The position numbers and the translations under genes are program-made. From positions 1,488,095 to 1,552,094 of the forward strand of contig NW_006768778.1 of the NCBI RefSeq assembly GCF_000204055.1: a stretch of 64,000 bases of DNA, in the 5' to 3' direction. Every line of letters begins with the position of its first letter. Within the stretch, counting starts at the first letter, position 1. Under the pieces are notes generated by a model that worked only from the letters and a program-made list of their open reading frames with translations, made no database searches and had not been told where the DNA came from. This stretch comes from Melampsora larici-populina 98AG31. Lineage: Eukaryota > Basidiomycota > Pucciniomycetes > Pucciniales > Melampsoraceae. Shown here one piece after another: positions 1 to 11,885 of the stretch.

Positions 1-2055
1 ACGCACCACCTCACACCAATAGTGATCACCATTCCAAAACCCGCGCGCACGCATCAAGTAAATGGTTCCATCAAGGATCATTTCGTATGGTAAGTCGCTT
101 TCTCTCATCATCTTGAATGCTTCGTTGGGATTTGTTGCATGGAGACAGGCGATGTCCACCTGGATATGTAGATGAGGAGGTGGAGGATCCAAAACCAGTT
201 TCGAGTGGAAAACCTCAAAAGGCTGGGTATGAGGATTTTTCTGCGTCTTGCAGCGTTTGCAATACCGTTGCGAATCCTGATGGGAGCCACTCGTAGCCCA
301 TTCGTGGAGTATTTGGGGCGTATCGGAATAAGACGAACCGTCGGCAAAGTTTTCGTGTGATAAAAGGATTGTGTTGAGATTGGAGCTTTCAACTAAAAAG
401 TGATCTGGGTTTCTGGGACAAGTATATGTGCGTTTGAGGCCAAAACGAAAAAGAGATTGTGTGATTGTTGGAGATGCTGGTGCGCCTGGTCGAGTTTCAC
501 GGTCAAAGATCCCGTTGAAGAATTGATCCGCAGAGGCGTATGCATCAGGCAAAAAGCTTCCTGGACATCTTTGTCGGATAGCCTCGTGAAGAGTATTTTG
601 ACCGTTGGAAAGAATGTTTCGAATTTTTCCTGCCTGACCAATTTCCCACGTGGACCTTGACGAAAAAAGACTCAAGAGCTTAGTGTATATATGCTCTGAC
701 TTGCCTGTGGACTTTGTGTACCAAACAGGCGTATGAATGGCGTATAAGCACTCAGTCATGGAATCTAGCCAACAGCGGAATTTGCGACCTTGAGATGACG
801 AAGCAATGAAACCTGGGTATGTAGTTACTGGGTTCCAGTCAACATTTACAGACCCTTTAGGCCGTCCAAGCTTCTTCTTAGGTCGACCTAACAAAGCGTC
901 TGTAGTATCCGGTGGTCTTCCATCGTTTTTAGCTTTGCAATGCTTTCGAGATTTCTTGGCCCAGCCAAGAACCTGGGCCACTTTCTTGTAATTCTTAGCC
1001 TCGTCGCCGTAAACAATTGAAACCCCCCTAAGCCTATCCTTGTGGTCCCTTTCGAGGGACGCCACCAACGCATACAATTGCACAATGCCTATTTGGATTG
1101 TGCAGTTCCCTTCGCTGAGAACAAACGCACCATGAGCAATCAAAAGAAGCAATGAAAAAAAGAGGAAAGAACAAACTCACCATATCATGTAATAAACTCG
1201 ATGCATAGACTCTTGTGCGTTAGTTGTTGTTGGCATGATGTCGTCACAAAGACTATCATCGTCGATTTGCTTTACTCTTGACTTGAAAAGCATTGCCTTG
1301 ATGTCGGAAGCTTTCCACCATTCAAGCCACCGTTTGGCCTTGGGGAAATCCTTCATCAATTGCGCCAGTTTCCCGTCAAAGGTTAAACCACCAGGCTTGT
1401 CCGCTTTCAAAAGTGAAGATGCTTGCTTTTCAAAAGTATCCTATGCGAATTGTTGAAAAGGAAAAACTTCCAAATAGATCAGCTAAAGGCTAAAGACAAA
1501 AAGGAATACAATTGATTCATCTCATACCTCATACTTTGCAGGTATGATTGCACGGTTCCGCTTCACCCGGGTGACCTGAGTACGGAAATGCTCATGGCAC
1601 CCTTGAAGTTTAGAAAGTGCCACTGCACGATCATTTTCCTTAAACACCTTCATGTACGCCTTGATAAAGCCATTCTTCTGCGCCAGAGAAAAATCGACTA
1701 CTTGTCGTACGAGTGTGTCACATTCTTCCGCAGTTACGTCGGCACGCTTGATTTGTTTCATGAGTGTACGGAAGTGAGAAGCGTAATGTTCTTCGGTAAG
1801 GCCTCTCAGCCAGGTAAGTTGGATTGGGACCCATCTTCGAAGGTCCTCGTGATACATCGATGTGGACAACAGGTATCCATTCTTGAAAAATTTGTACGTT
1901 ACGTCCGAAAGGAGTCCACCACCGTACACCCGATTGTTCTCGTCTCGAGCCAATAGTTGTTGTTGCATCCACTTCGTTTGGAAAGTCATGTGCATGTTGT
2001 AAGACTTCATGGAACCCGATACCACGGTCAAACCACGGCTGGAAAGAAGGACATA

Positions 2056-2095
2056 TAGTTGTTACCATCAAGACTCAACAAGCCTCGGGTCGGGT
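2056..2095 (+). repeat. Left terminal inverted repeat of the nested transposon
   Basis: Reads inward from TAGTTGTTACC to CTCGGGTCGGGT. It is the reverse complement of 4865-4904 apart from one base. The TA at 2054-2055 is the target duplication. Confidence 0.9.
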
Positions 2096-2219
2096 GTTTT
2101 TCCAAAAGATGGCGGGCCCTTTGGTGTAATTAAATAAAAAAATAAATTACAATGGGAAAATATATATGTATATACCAATCCTTGTATTTCCTCACATATC
2201 TACTCTGTTGACCATCAAG

Positions 2220-4501
2220 ATGGCCATCAATAAGGCCAAAAGAGCTCGCCGTGAGCGCGAAGAAGTCAAGATCAATCTGATAAAGTCTCAGGAGCTTGAA
2301 GAAACCACTCCTCCTGTCCCAACCACTCTAACTTTAACCACTCCAGCGATTCCAGCGATTCCAGCGATTCCAGCCACTAAACCTCCCAAGACTGAGCGTC
2401 AGATGGAGGACATCAACCATCGATACCTCGAGCTAGACAACTCACACCAAGCAGCAAATGCATATCACGAGCTTCATCCTGGTTCAATCAAAGAGATTAT
2501 CAATCGATCACATCAGCTTGAAGAATTGAGAGAGTTCAACTTCTTGAGGAAGAAGCTCGAACTAGAGAGTTCAAAAACCGCCTCAATACCGGCCTCAATT
2601 GAGACAGCCATGTGCTCTATGCGCCGACAACAAAACTCAGATCCGGACTGGGAAGGGGCTGGAGTACACCATGCTCGCAAAATTCGACAGCTTGCTGCAT
2701 TTGTGATCCTCCATCAACGTCTGCCTGAAGAAAACCGCGGGAAATTGACTGTGCACAGCTGTATGCTTGACAACATGGGCTTCTTGAAAGCGATCACCGA
2801 TTGGATTGCCACTGTGAGAGTAGGAAAGGTAATGTTTTCGCTTCTATGATTGAAGAGTCTGTCAACATCAACTAAACCTTTTGATTTGATGCTAAATCTT
2901 AGGTTACACCAGCAAGTCTTGCTCATCAAGTCAACTCGATAATTCTCCCTTCCTTTCCTGAATACCAAAAAACGATTTGTAGAACTACAGCAAACCGATG
3001 GATGCATAAGCTTAATTTTAGTGTCAAAGCATACAGCAAATGCTTGTATTACAACGGACATGAACAAGCTGATGTAGTTCTCTACCGACATAAATACTTA
3101 AAACAGATTGATGAGCTATGTAAAAATTCAAAGACTTATGCCGGAGACGATCTTGACAAAATTACTGAACCCAACTTGAGTGGCTCAGCTAGAGAGCTTG
3201 TTAGAGTTTACCACGACGAGTCAACAATTCATGCAAATGAAGAATCTTCAACACACTGGGCCCAACCCAAGGACTGTGATCTACGCTCGAAAAGTCTTGG
3301 AAAGTTGATTCACATCTCTGACTTTATTTGTGAAACAACTGGTAGACTTGTAATACCTCCAGATCATATGACAGATCTTCAAGAGAAAGATGCTGCCGTG
3401 ATCATCACTCCAGGAAAAAATTCGGATCCCTGGTGGGACTCAAAACAGCTCATGCATCAGATTGAATTTCGGGCGATTCCAATTTTTGAGGCACTCCATC
3501 CTGGTGCTCAAGCTCTCTATGTATTTGACTGCTCATCCGCCCACAAATCATTTGGCGAGAATTCTCTTCAAGCTGCAAACATGATCCTCGGTACTGGGGG
3601 TGCAAAACCACAACTTCGAGACACTGTGATACCAAGTGACGATCCCAACATTCCAATCGAGCTGTGTGGACTCCCGCAGTCCATGGTTTTTCCTTCCGAT
3701 TACTCAGATGGAAAGCTTGCTGGGAAGTCAAAAGGTATCAAACAGGTCTTAATCGAGCGTGGTCTATGGACCTACCATGAAGATCAAAGAAAGTCGAAAC
3801 AACTTTCGCCTCTCAAATTGAAGTGCGAAGACTGCAAACGATCTGGTCTTGCTAAAGATAAAATCACCCGAGCTGAGCGTATCCTCAAAGAAGCAGTTAA
3901 CTCAATGGAAGGCGAATCGGGTGAGGAGTTCCCTGAGCCACCAGAACTCCTGTCTGATCAACCAAAAGACTGCTGTTGGTTCACCATTATATCCGCCCAA
4001 TCGGACTTTTCTGAAGAAAAACCAATCATACAGAAGATCATTGAAAACGCTGGCCATCTCTGTATCTTTTTGCCCAAATTCCATTGCGAGCTCAATCCGA
4101 TCGAGCTTTATTGGTGCTTGATCAAAACAAGTAAGTGGGAGTTTCTTGTTTCAATCAAACATTGATAAACCTCGATTAGATTGCTGACCATCCGGACACA
4201 TCCAAAACTAATTTAGAATTTCGTTTGCTGAGCTATACCTGCAATAACTTCCGAGAGGCAAAAGACCTGTTCAATCGAATTCGAAAAGAATGTCCTCTGG
4301 CAACCATCCGACGGTTTTTTTGGAAAATCAATGGACTCCAGGAGAAGCTCAGGCAAGTCTTTCCAATTGCAAAGGCTTGATTCTTTTCTCATTTTGATTT
4401 CTCTTTGCAGACAAGCTGCTCAAAAGAGCATAGCTCCAGACCCAGCTGCTCAAACCTATCGCTCACACCGCTGTGTTGCTCGCACCGCTGGAAATGTTTG
4501 A
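2220..4501 (+). CDS. DDE transposase of the nested Tc1/IS630-type element (687 aa)
   Basis: Exons 2220-2828, 2903-4130, 4217-4352 and 4411-4501 add up to 2,064 bases, exactly 688 codons with the stop. The start is the ATG of MAINKAKRARRE; the upstream in-frame extension from 2166 is probably leader. Domains: basic N-terminus, a Pro/Thr/Ala-rich run with AIPAIPAIPA near residue 40, a helix-rich DNA-binding part, then a DDE catalytic core. The three acidic positions are visible as VYHDES (about residue 278), YVFDCSSAH and FHCELNPIELYW, the last being the fungal DDE_3-type signature. The C-terminus ends TYRSHR. The last intron (4353-4410) appears to use a GC donor (AGgcaagt) with a normal CAG acceptor; reading through instead gives a shorter tail ending IAKA. 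No frameshift or internal stop is seen, so the enzyme could be active. Confidence 0.85.
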
Positions 4502-4864
4502 GAAACTGTCCATCAGCTATCAATTTTATCACTGTATTATTATCATTGTATCACATTCCTATGTACAGATATCTAATCACTCCCCAAGAATGCACTCGAT
4601 GATTCTCCGATCAAAAATCATCATCATGTTAGAGAATCTACAGTGATCACATCAAAAATCATATTGTAAAAAAAACAAATCTCGCAAATCTTTGAACTAA
4701 TTCATTTCTATGTAAAAAAAAATCGGCCGACCTATTCGGGCTGGAATACTCTAGAGATTGATAAGAGTGTTCCATTTCCGTTTCCAAACTTTCAAAAACT
4801 CAAGGATAAGGATGCGAACATCGCTTTTCCATCCATAGCGATTTCAGTGCAAACGGCTTTGGTG

Positions 4865-4904
4865 ACCCGACCCGAGGCTCGTTGAGTCTTGATGGTAACA
4901 ACTA
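4865..4904 (-). repeat. Right terminal inverted repeat of the nested transposon
   Basis: Ends GGTAACAACTA followed by the TA duplication at 4905-4906. It mirrors 2056-2095. It lies inside the intron of the minus-strand MULE gene, so the minus-strand reading frame entering it is not coding. Confidence 0.9.
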
Positions 4905-6221
4905 TAAAACAAAAGAATAAATCAAACGAAATAATGAAAAAAAGAACTTGAGAAAGAAAAACAACACACCCGCTCCAAAGTTCCATATCTAAGATGAAAT
5001 TGCCAGCCGCGCCTGGAAGGCTCTTTTCAGGAATTACGCCAGCCGCCTGAAGGAGCTTCCGTCGGTAATATCCTGTTCGATGGAGGTTGCCAAAGGCGTG
5101 GTGGATGTTGCTAGCGGTGACTAGCTCCTGCTTGCCTGCAGGAGCTCTACCCACCTGAGATACGGTAAGAAGTGTTAGTCAGCATTTGTGAATCCATCGA
5201 GATTAAGAGGAACAGACATACCTTGTGTCGTAATGGCCCTATTTCAGGGTTTTCGACAACCTTTTTACCAAATTTCTCCAATGACAATTTATCTGGCTTA
5301 CCACGTCGAGGCCATCGATGTTGATGCACACCGGAGTGTTGAATAATACCCCATCCGCTCTCATGTTTGTCCACTCGACACAAAGTGTTTGAACATGACA
5401 TGTAGCGAAGATTTTCGGGACATCTTGCAGCTGGGCATTTCTGAGGTCTAACAGATAGAGAGATAATGCAAGTCAGAATATATATATTATAACCCAAAAA
5501 AGGAGAGTCAAAAAGGCGAGAAACGAGAGAAAAAGCACAAAATGCAAAAAGTTACCTGCTCAACCATTCCAATCTCTTGGGGCCTGATGTTGGTGGTGAG
5601 CCGAGATAATCAGACTAGGCTGTCACATACAATGACGCCTAAACAAGTATATCTCACTGTTCGCCAGTCGGGCGGCCCTTTGCTCCTACCTCCTCCTGAA
5701 GAAGTATAAGCAAACCCGAAAGTGCCCCAGTTTGTGACCTTTGGCTCGGCTGTTTGTCTTACAAACACAGTATTTCCATTGGGAAATAGTGGATAACCTT
5801 CGTCGTCAAGGATATTATTGTCATCTATGAAAGTTTTGAAGGATGGCCGGTCAAGAGGAAGGCTGAAGGTTTTTTTGGCTTTGTGATCTGGCTTTGGCTT
5901 GAACGAAGTGGAGGATTTCAATGATTGTGTTTTCTGAGAGGACAATTGCGTTTTCTGAGTATTTGCCGGCGGACATGGGAGGAAGGAGGTCCCACGAGGT
6001 TCACGTTCGAGTTTGGCTTCACGCTTGGCTTTGTCATGATCAAAGTCTATCTCGAAGGCATCGTTTTCTTCGTGTTCGTCGCTGTCTTCTTCATAAGCTT
6101 CAGAATTGCTGTTTTGGGATTCTTGTTTTTCTTGCTGATCATAAGCGTCAGACTCGCTTGACTCTTCATGTTTTTCCTCTTGCTCGTACGCGTCGGATTC
6201 GCTAGAGGAGGAGTCGCTCAC

Positions 6222-7523
6222 GTGTTGAAAATGAAAGGTAAAAATGTACCAAAATGAAAAAATGATTGATTATCGAGAAAGAAAAAATGAGTGAAGTAAT
6301 TATTAAGGAAACGTCAAATAAGAGAAAATAAAAAGATAACGCCAGGCGTCGTAATGACCGATTGAAAGTCAAAGAACAAAAAGTGTCATTATCTCATAGG
6401 ATTGAGAATAATGCGACTGCCTGATGAGACGTCTGTGGGCAGTACGCGCATTCCTTTCGTCCCGTTGCAAGTGTGCAACGGCGTCAATCCTTTGCGCCCT
6501 GGATCGGTATTACGCTCTTAGTCCAACAGGATTGGAAATCATGTTCGTTGCGAGGATCGCAAAATTAATTTTTTCGAGTGATATTATTCACTTTTGAGAG
6601 CTTTCTTTTGCAGCGACTTTGAATGTCTGTGAAATATGAACTGTCAAAGTATCGAATATGACCAGAATGTGTACTTTTGCGATGTTTATCCTTTGCGAAC
6701 GATATGGAGAGCAAAGAATATGTTGCAAAATTAAAAAAAAAGGGACAGGAACGTAATTTTCAGGTCTTTTTTTTGCGGGTATTTTTCTGCGGGCTTTCAA
6801 AAATCACGAAACCTTGTAAAAAAAAACTTTACCCCGGGAAAAATAGACTTTTGCGGTCAACATGAATTCAGGTCATTAATGACCTGAAATCGATGATCGC
6901 AAATTTCTCACACCCGCTTTTCAATCTGGTAGAAGAAGCGCGGAAATGGCCGATGAAGTGGCCTGAGGCTGAATCTCATCGCCTGTCTGGACCCAGCTTC
7001 GCCCTCTTGAGCCTGCTGGCGCTCCATCTCTGATCCCAGATGGGCAAAATCACAGTCAACCGCGGATGTAAAAAAATCAAAAATAACAGAAGCAACATCT
7101 GTTGTCAAAACAGCTGTAGTTCAATACCTGACGCAATTTCAGTAGCAAATTTAATGGGCTCAAGCCTCTATGATTTGAGAGCAAGAGGAACCGGCAAAGG
7201 GAGCTTGCCCGTATTGGGAGAAAATTTGACAAACTCCTTAAGCATTAGAGGGTCCATGGTCGAGGCTTGGAAGTAGCTCATAATTTGTAAATTGGTTTGC
7301 TGCGAATCGGTAAGTATGATTATGGAAAGACAGGTCTCCAGAAAGTAACAGTTGCGTGCTTTGGGACAAAGGTTCTCGTGCGTATGATGTAGCACGTATG
7401 ATGGAGCACAGTGAGGTGCAGTGGTCGGTCAATATATATCAACGGCAAAAGGCTTTGAACTTTACAAGTCGATAGAATTGAGCCATCTGTTTACCTTCTT
7501 TTGTTAAACCTCGATACCTCTGC
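6222..7523. other. Upstream flank of the MULE gene, no supported gene
   Basis: The left part is A/T-rich and probably the 5' flank of the MULE-like element. The rest holds only short reading frames on both strands without splice-supported extension. I did not find a matching inverted end for the MULE here, and its other end lies outside the window. Confidence 0.5.
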
Positions 7524-9602
7524 ATGTCTGAAATCGTCAAAGACCGAATCACCAACTTTGTCATCCACTTGGCTCCGGACGTCAATCCATATCAAGCGAC
7601 AGCTGATTATGTCGCAAACTTCCTTCTAGTGTGTTTTATACCCCAAATTGATTTCTTGTTGAGCATCCGCGATCCAACATAATAGTTTTACCTTGTCGAT
7701 TTTTCTCTCTCTTCATCCACAGCCATGTACTCTGCCCTCTTGGTCACGTTACGTTGAGTTCGTTATCCTGGCAGGATTTTTGATGTGAGGATATCTTCTT
7801 TCTGATCAACAGAACTAGAACAAAGACAAAGTTGAATTACTTAACAATGTATTTGACATAAATTTGGTGGTCAGAATGTTTTCCCAAGCATCTTACATCC
7901 TTTATGTCCGCTCAAAAACAAAGAAGATATACCATATTGGCTTAAATGATAGTGAGTGGATCTCAACTTATGATTCTTACATCTATTGGGATCAATAGCT
8001 GATCTTTTCAATTAGTGGGCCTCATACAGTATGATCGTGCAAACCACTGTGGATTGTTTTACTTTCTATATAGTATCCGTAAGATCACTCCATCCGAATT
8101 TGTTTGTTCTTGAAACGACGATCTGACGTATCCACCTGGCTACTAGTTGGCATGACCCAAATTGTTGTGCAGCCATTTGTACGAAATGGCCATCTAGACC
8201 AAGGAGGTCCAGATTTTCTACTCGGGATCCAGTTTACGCTTAAAAGTGGATGCTCCGGGTGAGTCTTCATCAATCAATCCGCCTGTTTTTCTGAAAGCTA
8301 ACATAACTTTGTAGCGGTGAGTGTCTTTCGTTCAGTTTCTGCTCGAATCCTTGATCACACATTGAAAATAATTTTCATCATTGACGGGCTGAAACTCAGT
8401 AGTATCATGGCTTGCTATCTGCCATTGTCTATCGGTGCAAGGATATGTATTTCGTCGCAGTACTCCAGTAGGACAATTTCTCTCAGCCCCTGTGACATGG
8501 GCTATGAACGTGTCCTCAGTAATGATATTTCTCGGACCAACTGGTCAGCCTACGTGTTTTCTGCAACGGTACATGGTATATAGAAACTCTGAAATCCCTT
8601 TCCAATCTTAGTGACATGCATCATCTCATACTATCAAGTCGCCATGGAATATCACCGCATTCGACAATTGGTGATGCCCGTAGTTGACATCCTCCGGGAC
8701 GAGGCTTCTACCTGCGCCATAGAGACATGTACTGTAATCCATATGATTCCTCGATTGCTTTCACTGATCACGCGGGTATCGCATCATATCGTCAGTTTGC
8801 TTTGGGGAACCAGTCAGATAAGTTCAAGTTGAATAATAGCAACAATTCTTCAATTAGGATCTTTTGGTACATTGGTGTCGAATTGGAACAGGCTCTTATT
8901 TATTCTTTGATGGATGCATTATTGTTGTAAGTGCTTCCTCCATATTATTATCAGATATCTTCCAATCTAAAACCAATGCATGAATCTCAATCAGATTTAC
9001 ATTCCGCTCCTTTATCGATTGTTCCGAAGCTTCAAGGCTCAAAGAAGACTGTTTCGAGGATCACAACGACAACAAGACAGAATTTTTGCAAACACCTTGA
9101 TTGAGTTTGCAATCATATTGATCACTTTTGTTTTATGCTTCTTTTCAGTATGTGGAGAACCTAAATCTGAATTTTAACACGAACTTTTGGATATTTAATT
9201 CCTGATTGAAGTACCTTGTTACACTTCTAGATGACTTTAATACAAGAGGGCGATTTCATCTTCAATCCAAGCTATTTCCTTGTCCTTCGGATTGTAAGTC
9301 ATATCTTCTGTTCAAGATTGACCTTCTTTTCTTTCTCTCATGATTGTTCACAATTTTCAGGGCGTGCATGGTGTTCTTGCAACCTTAGGAAACATGTAAG
9401 TGGAGTTGTTTGTTATGGCTTTTTTGAACGTTGAATTGAGATGATCACTTTTCAAAGCGCTTTGTTCTTGATCATATGCAGCTACCGTGAAACAGATATA
9501 GAACCTCCCAAAGTTCATATTCCAAATTTGCCATCCTTTCAAGCTGCAGGATTTTCAAAATCTGATCAAAATGTCTCACCATCATGCTATCCATATTTAT
9601 AA
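7524..9602 (+). CDS. Multi-exon seven-pass-type membrane protein, possible receptor (middle exons unresolved)
   Basis: The start is the ATG of MSEIVKDRITNF. Exons that join in phase: 7524-7628, 7723-7784, 7875-7951, 8016-8078, 8147-8258, then, after an unresolved middle, 8858-8926, 8995-9147, 9231-9293, 9361-9395 and 9482-9602 (stop). Hydrophobic spans include YVEFVILAGFLIMFSQASYI, LIEFAIILITFVLCFF and NPSYFLVLRI joined to GVHGVLATLGNI. A basic loop (LYRLFRSFKAQRRLFRGSQ) lies before the sixth span. This resembles a seven-helix receptor layout, but I do not recognise the family. Between 8259 and 8857 no single set of canonical introns keeps one frame, so there may be a very short exon, a decayed stretch, or a splice choice I cannot see. 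Hydrophobic readings there (GQFLSAPVTWAMNVSSVMIF) suggest further helices. Confidence 0.5.
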
Positions 9603-9891
9603 ACTCCACTTTTCAATTTCAGCCCGCCAGAGTCTGATCATTGTACAGTCCCCTCTAAGTGGTTTATATAGCCAGTCAAGGGCTTGGGCAGTACCTGGGT
9701 GTTTTTTATCTGCGTCTACAATCACTTTCATCTTCTTCAATCAATATGTTCAAACATTTCTCATGAGTAAACTGAGATTGTTTTCAATTGCTTGAAATTG
9801 CACAAGCAGTCATATATAGTCTGACTGACTTGCTTTTATTTCTAAACAGTTGAGAGAGCTTGGAATTCAAAGGTTAGAAATACACCACAAA

Positions 9892-10115
9892 GACACCTTT
9901 TTGCAGGAGGATGTCCCAACCATCCTACATTGAGACATTGAGCTGGCATCCCAAGTTGGGACATCATTGAGATGAACCAAAGGTGAGACATCCTCACTTC
10001 ATCTTTTGGATGCCATGGTGGGTTTTCAGTACAAGCACATCTTGGAACACTTCATGACAGTGGGATATTTGGTGGACGTCTTGCAAAGGATGTCTCACCC
10101 CCTACAAAAAAAGAG
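9892..10115. repeat. Hairpin-forming, MITE-like repeat
   Basis: Inverted pairs are visible: GATGTCCCAAC near 9908 against GTTGGGACATC near 9954, and GTGAGACATCCT near 9984 against AGGATGTCTCAC near 10087. The outer ends (CCTTTTTGCAGGAGGATG and the complement of GGGGGTGAG...AAAAAAAGAGG) are also roughly inverted. No coding potential and no clear target duplication were found. Confidence 0.45.
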
Positions 10116-11885
10116 GATGCCCTGAATGACGACCCTGGAAAGCGTGTACAGAACCTCCTAACAAAACGCACTTTTCAGGCATTTGCTCATGCACACAACA
10201 CTTGACTACTTATGAAGGTGCACAGTAGCCCGTTGTGTGCGGTAAAAGAAGGGCTATCTTATGATGCCAGCCTCGAGTTTTTTGGAGTGCTGGTTGAGGA
10301 GAAAAATGCAAAAAAACAAACATTTTTTGATGATCCTGGGCGGATTCCTACATACTGGGGCCAGGTCTCTACAATGGGTTTTACCCAAAACCGCCACTCC
10401 TACTCTAGTAAAAGTATATGGACTAGAAAGCTGCAGCCTTTTTTAACCTGTTGAAGTTTTCAAAACTTGGAAAATGGTTGTGGCTGCGTGGGAAAAGCCC
10501 CAAACCCAACAAAAACGAAATTTGGGTACCAATTAGGAGGGTGTATTTGCGCTCTCCAGGGTCCTCCTGGTGTACTGTAATGCACACTCAATTGAAGTGA
10601 TCTGGGTGAGTTGAGGGAAAGCTAAATGCCACAACATGGATTTAAATAATTGACACATACAATCTGGACAGACAGGTTTACTGTGCGTTTGAAGAACTCA
10701 AAGAGAAGTTACTAACATACCACTGAGTTTAGAAAACTGGAAATGTAGAAAAATCCTGTCAATATAGGGGAGGTAAACTTGTAAAAATAATGGTTCAATC
10801 CACATTGTGCGTACTTTTGCCTATATTTTTGAAGATCTCCCAAAGCAAGATAATCACAGGGGATAACAGGTCAGAAACTCAAATGCTGTCCAGAACTATT
10901 GAAATTTGGGCAAAAACCTTCAGCACCCACAAATATGGAAATTTTGTTCAATCACTTAGATAATTGCAATTTATGAAAGCTAAATACTGGGTCTAAAATA
11001 TTTATTGAGGTTCTGAAGCCATTGTAGTAATAATTTTCAGGCCAATGCAGGTTTTCTGCTGTGTACACAACTGATTCATTCATGTAGCATCCAAAATGTC
11101 AAGAAATTGCATCTTGTGGAGCAAAATTGACAATTTTATTGTCCTTTCAAAGTCACTGTCTGAATACATGCAAGTTTTGGACCAACATTAGGTTTCTGAC
11201 ATCATATGCACTGTAACTGTGGAAATCAAAAAACCTGCAAGATAATTGGAATGCACCACAGGATTCAACCATTATTTTTCTATATTTTTCTGACCACTCC
11301 CAGCTCCTGTATAATTTTCTATGATTGCTCAATTCTTTACACTCAGTGGTAAACTTGCAATTTGATCACCTGATGTGCACCTGTAACTCAGACCCAACCC
11401 AAGCATACTACCTGTGTTATCCTTGCAGCTGCTCCATACAAAAGCGCACAGATGCATCTAGGATGTATCAGATGCATCTTTTTGTAACCTCAAACACCTA
11501 AGGCCTTACTTGTGCGCACATGCGCACATGGTAAAATTCACACATCTCATCAGCTTACACACCACAACCGCCAAAATTCAACCACTTTCACACCTCTATT
11601 GGAGTGACTCACTCATCCTTGTTCACCAGCCACAATTTGACTCCAATCAACTTGATTTCACTCCAAACTATCAGCTTACACACCAAATCCAACGGCTTCC
11701 AACCATTTTCACACCGGTATACTTCATAAGTAAGTACCAAGTTTTGCTACATGTCACACATGATCCAACCCTAAACCATGCCCCTCTGTAGGATCAAACT
11801 CAATACTTGAACCCAATTGGTTCACTCCAAACCCTCCCCTTCAACATCTCTCCATCATCATTTTCACACACAATTCACCCTTACT
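10116..11885. other. Non-coding, repeat-like stretch
   Basis: Short frames only (for example 10212-10454), rich in T/A runs and without supported exons. From about 11510 the sequence turns C/A-rich and could be the 5' leader of the zinc-finger ORF that follows. Confidence 0.4.

Larger units (their letters stand above)
2056..4904 (+). mobile_element. Complete Tc1/IS630-superfamily DNA transposon nested in the MULE intron
   Basis: The element is 2,849 bases long. Its ends are inverted repeats of about 40 bases starting TAGTTGTTACCATCAAGACT, and the two arms differ at one visible position. A TA lies directly outside each end (2054-2055 and 4905-4906), the target duplication expected of Tc1/mariner/IS630 elements. 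Inside is one multi-exon transposase gene that is open end to end. Removing the element plus one TA restores an 80-base intron in the surrounding minus-strand gene, so the boundaries are supported independently from the host side. Confidence 0.9.
1..6221 (-). pseudogene. MULE-like transposase gene with GCM-type zinc finger and USP-like C-terminal part; runs off left edge, probably broken
   Basis: Exons read leftward: 6221-5556, 5447-5221, 5154-4970, 2038-1528, 1440-1181 and 1114 to the window edge, all with GT-AG borders and matching phase. Order in the protein: acidic Ser/Asp/Glu-rich N-terminus; Cys/His cluster (KCPAARCPENLRYMSC, then GVHQHRWP) resembling a GCM/WRKY-type DNA-binding finger; transposase body with VYGGGLLSDVTYKFF and VDFSLAQKNGF; NAQESMHRVYYMI; an AT-hook-like GRPKKKLGRPKGS; then a part with CWLDSMTECLYAI and, near the edge, GDHYWCEVV, which recall the Cys and His boxes of ubiquitin-specific proteases. 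Defects: a net +1 frameshift near 5605-5612 inside the first exon (frame goes from VIVCDS to GSPPTSGPKR with stops between), and the expected start reads GTG with an in-frame stop upstream and no ATG. The intron 4969-2039 contains the nested transposon. Calling it a transposase rests on remembered family resemblance; the protease-like tail is inference. Confidence 0.7.

Noticed and set aside
4792..5154. Minus-strand frame continuing from the MULE exon into the transposon end
   Set aside because: It reads past a good splice donor at 4969 into intron and inverted-repeat sequence. The coding exon ends at 4970.
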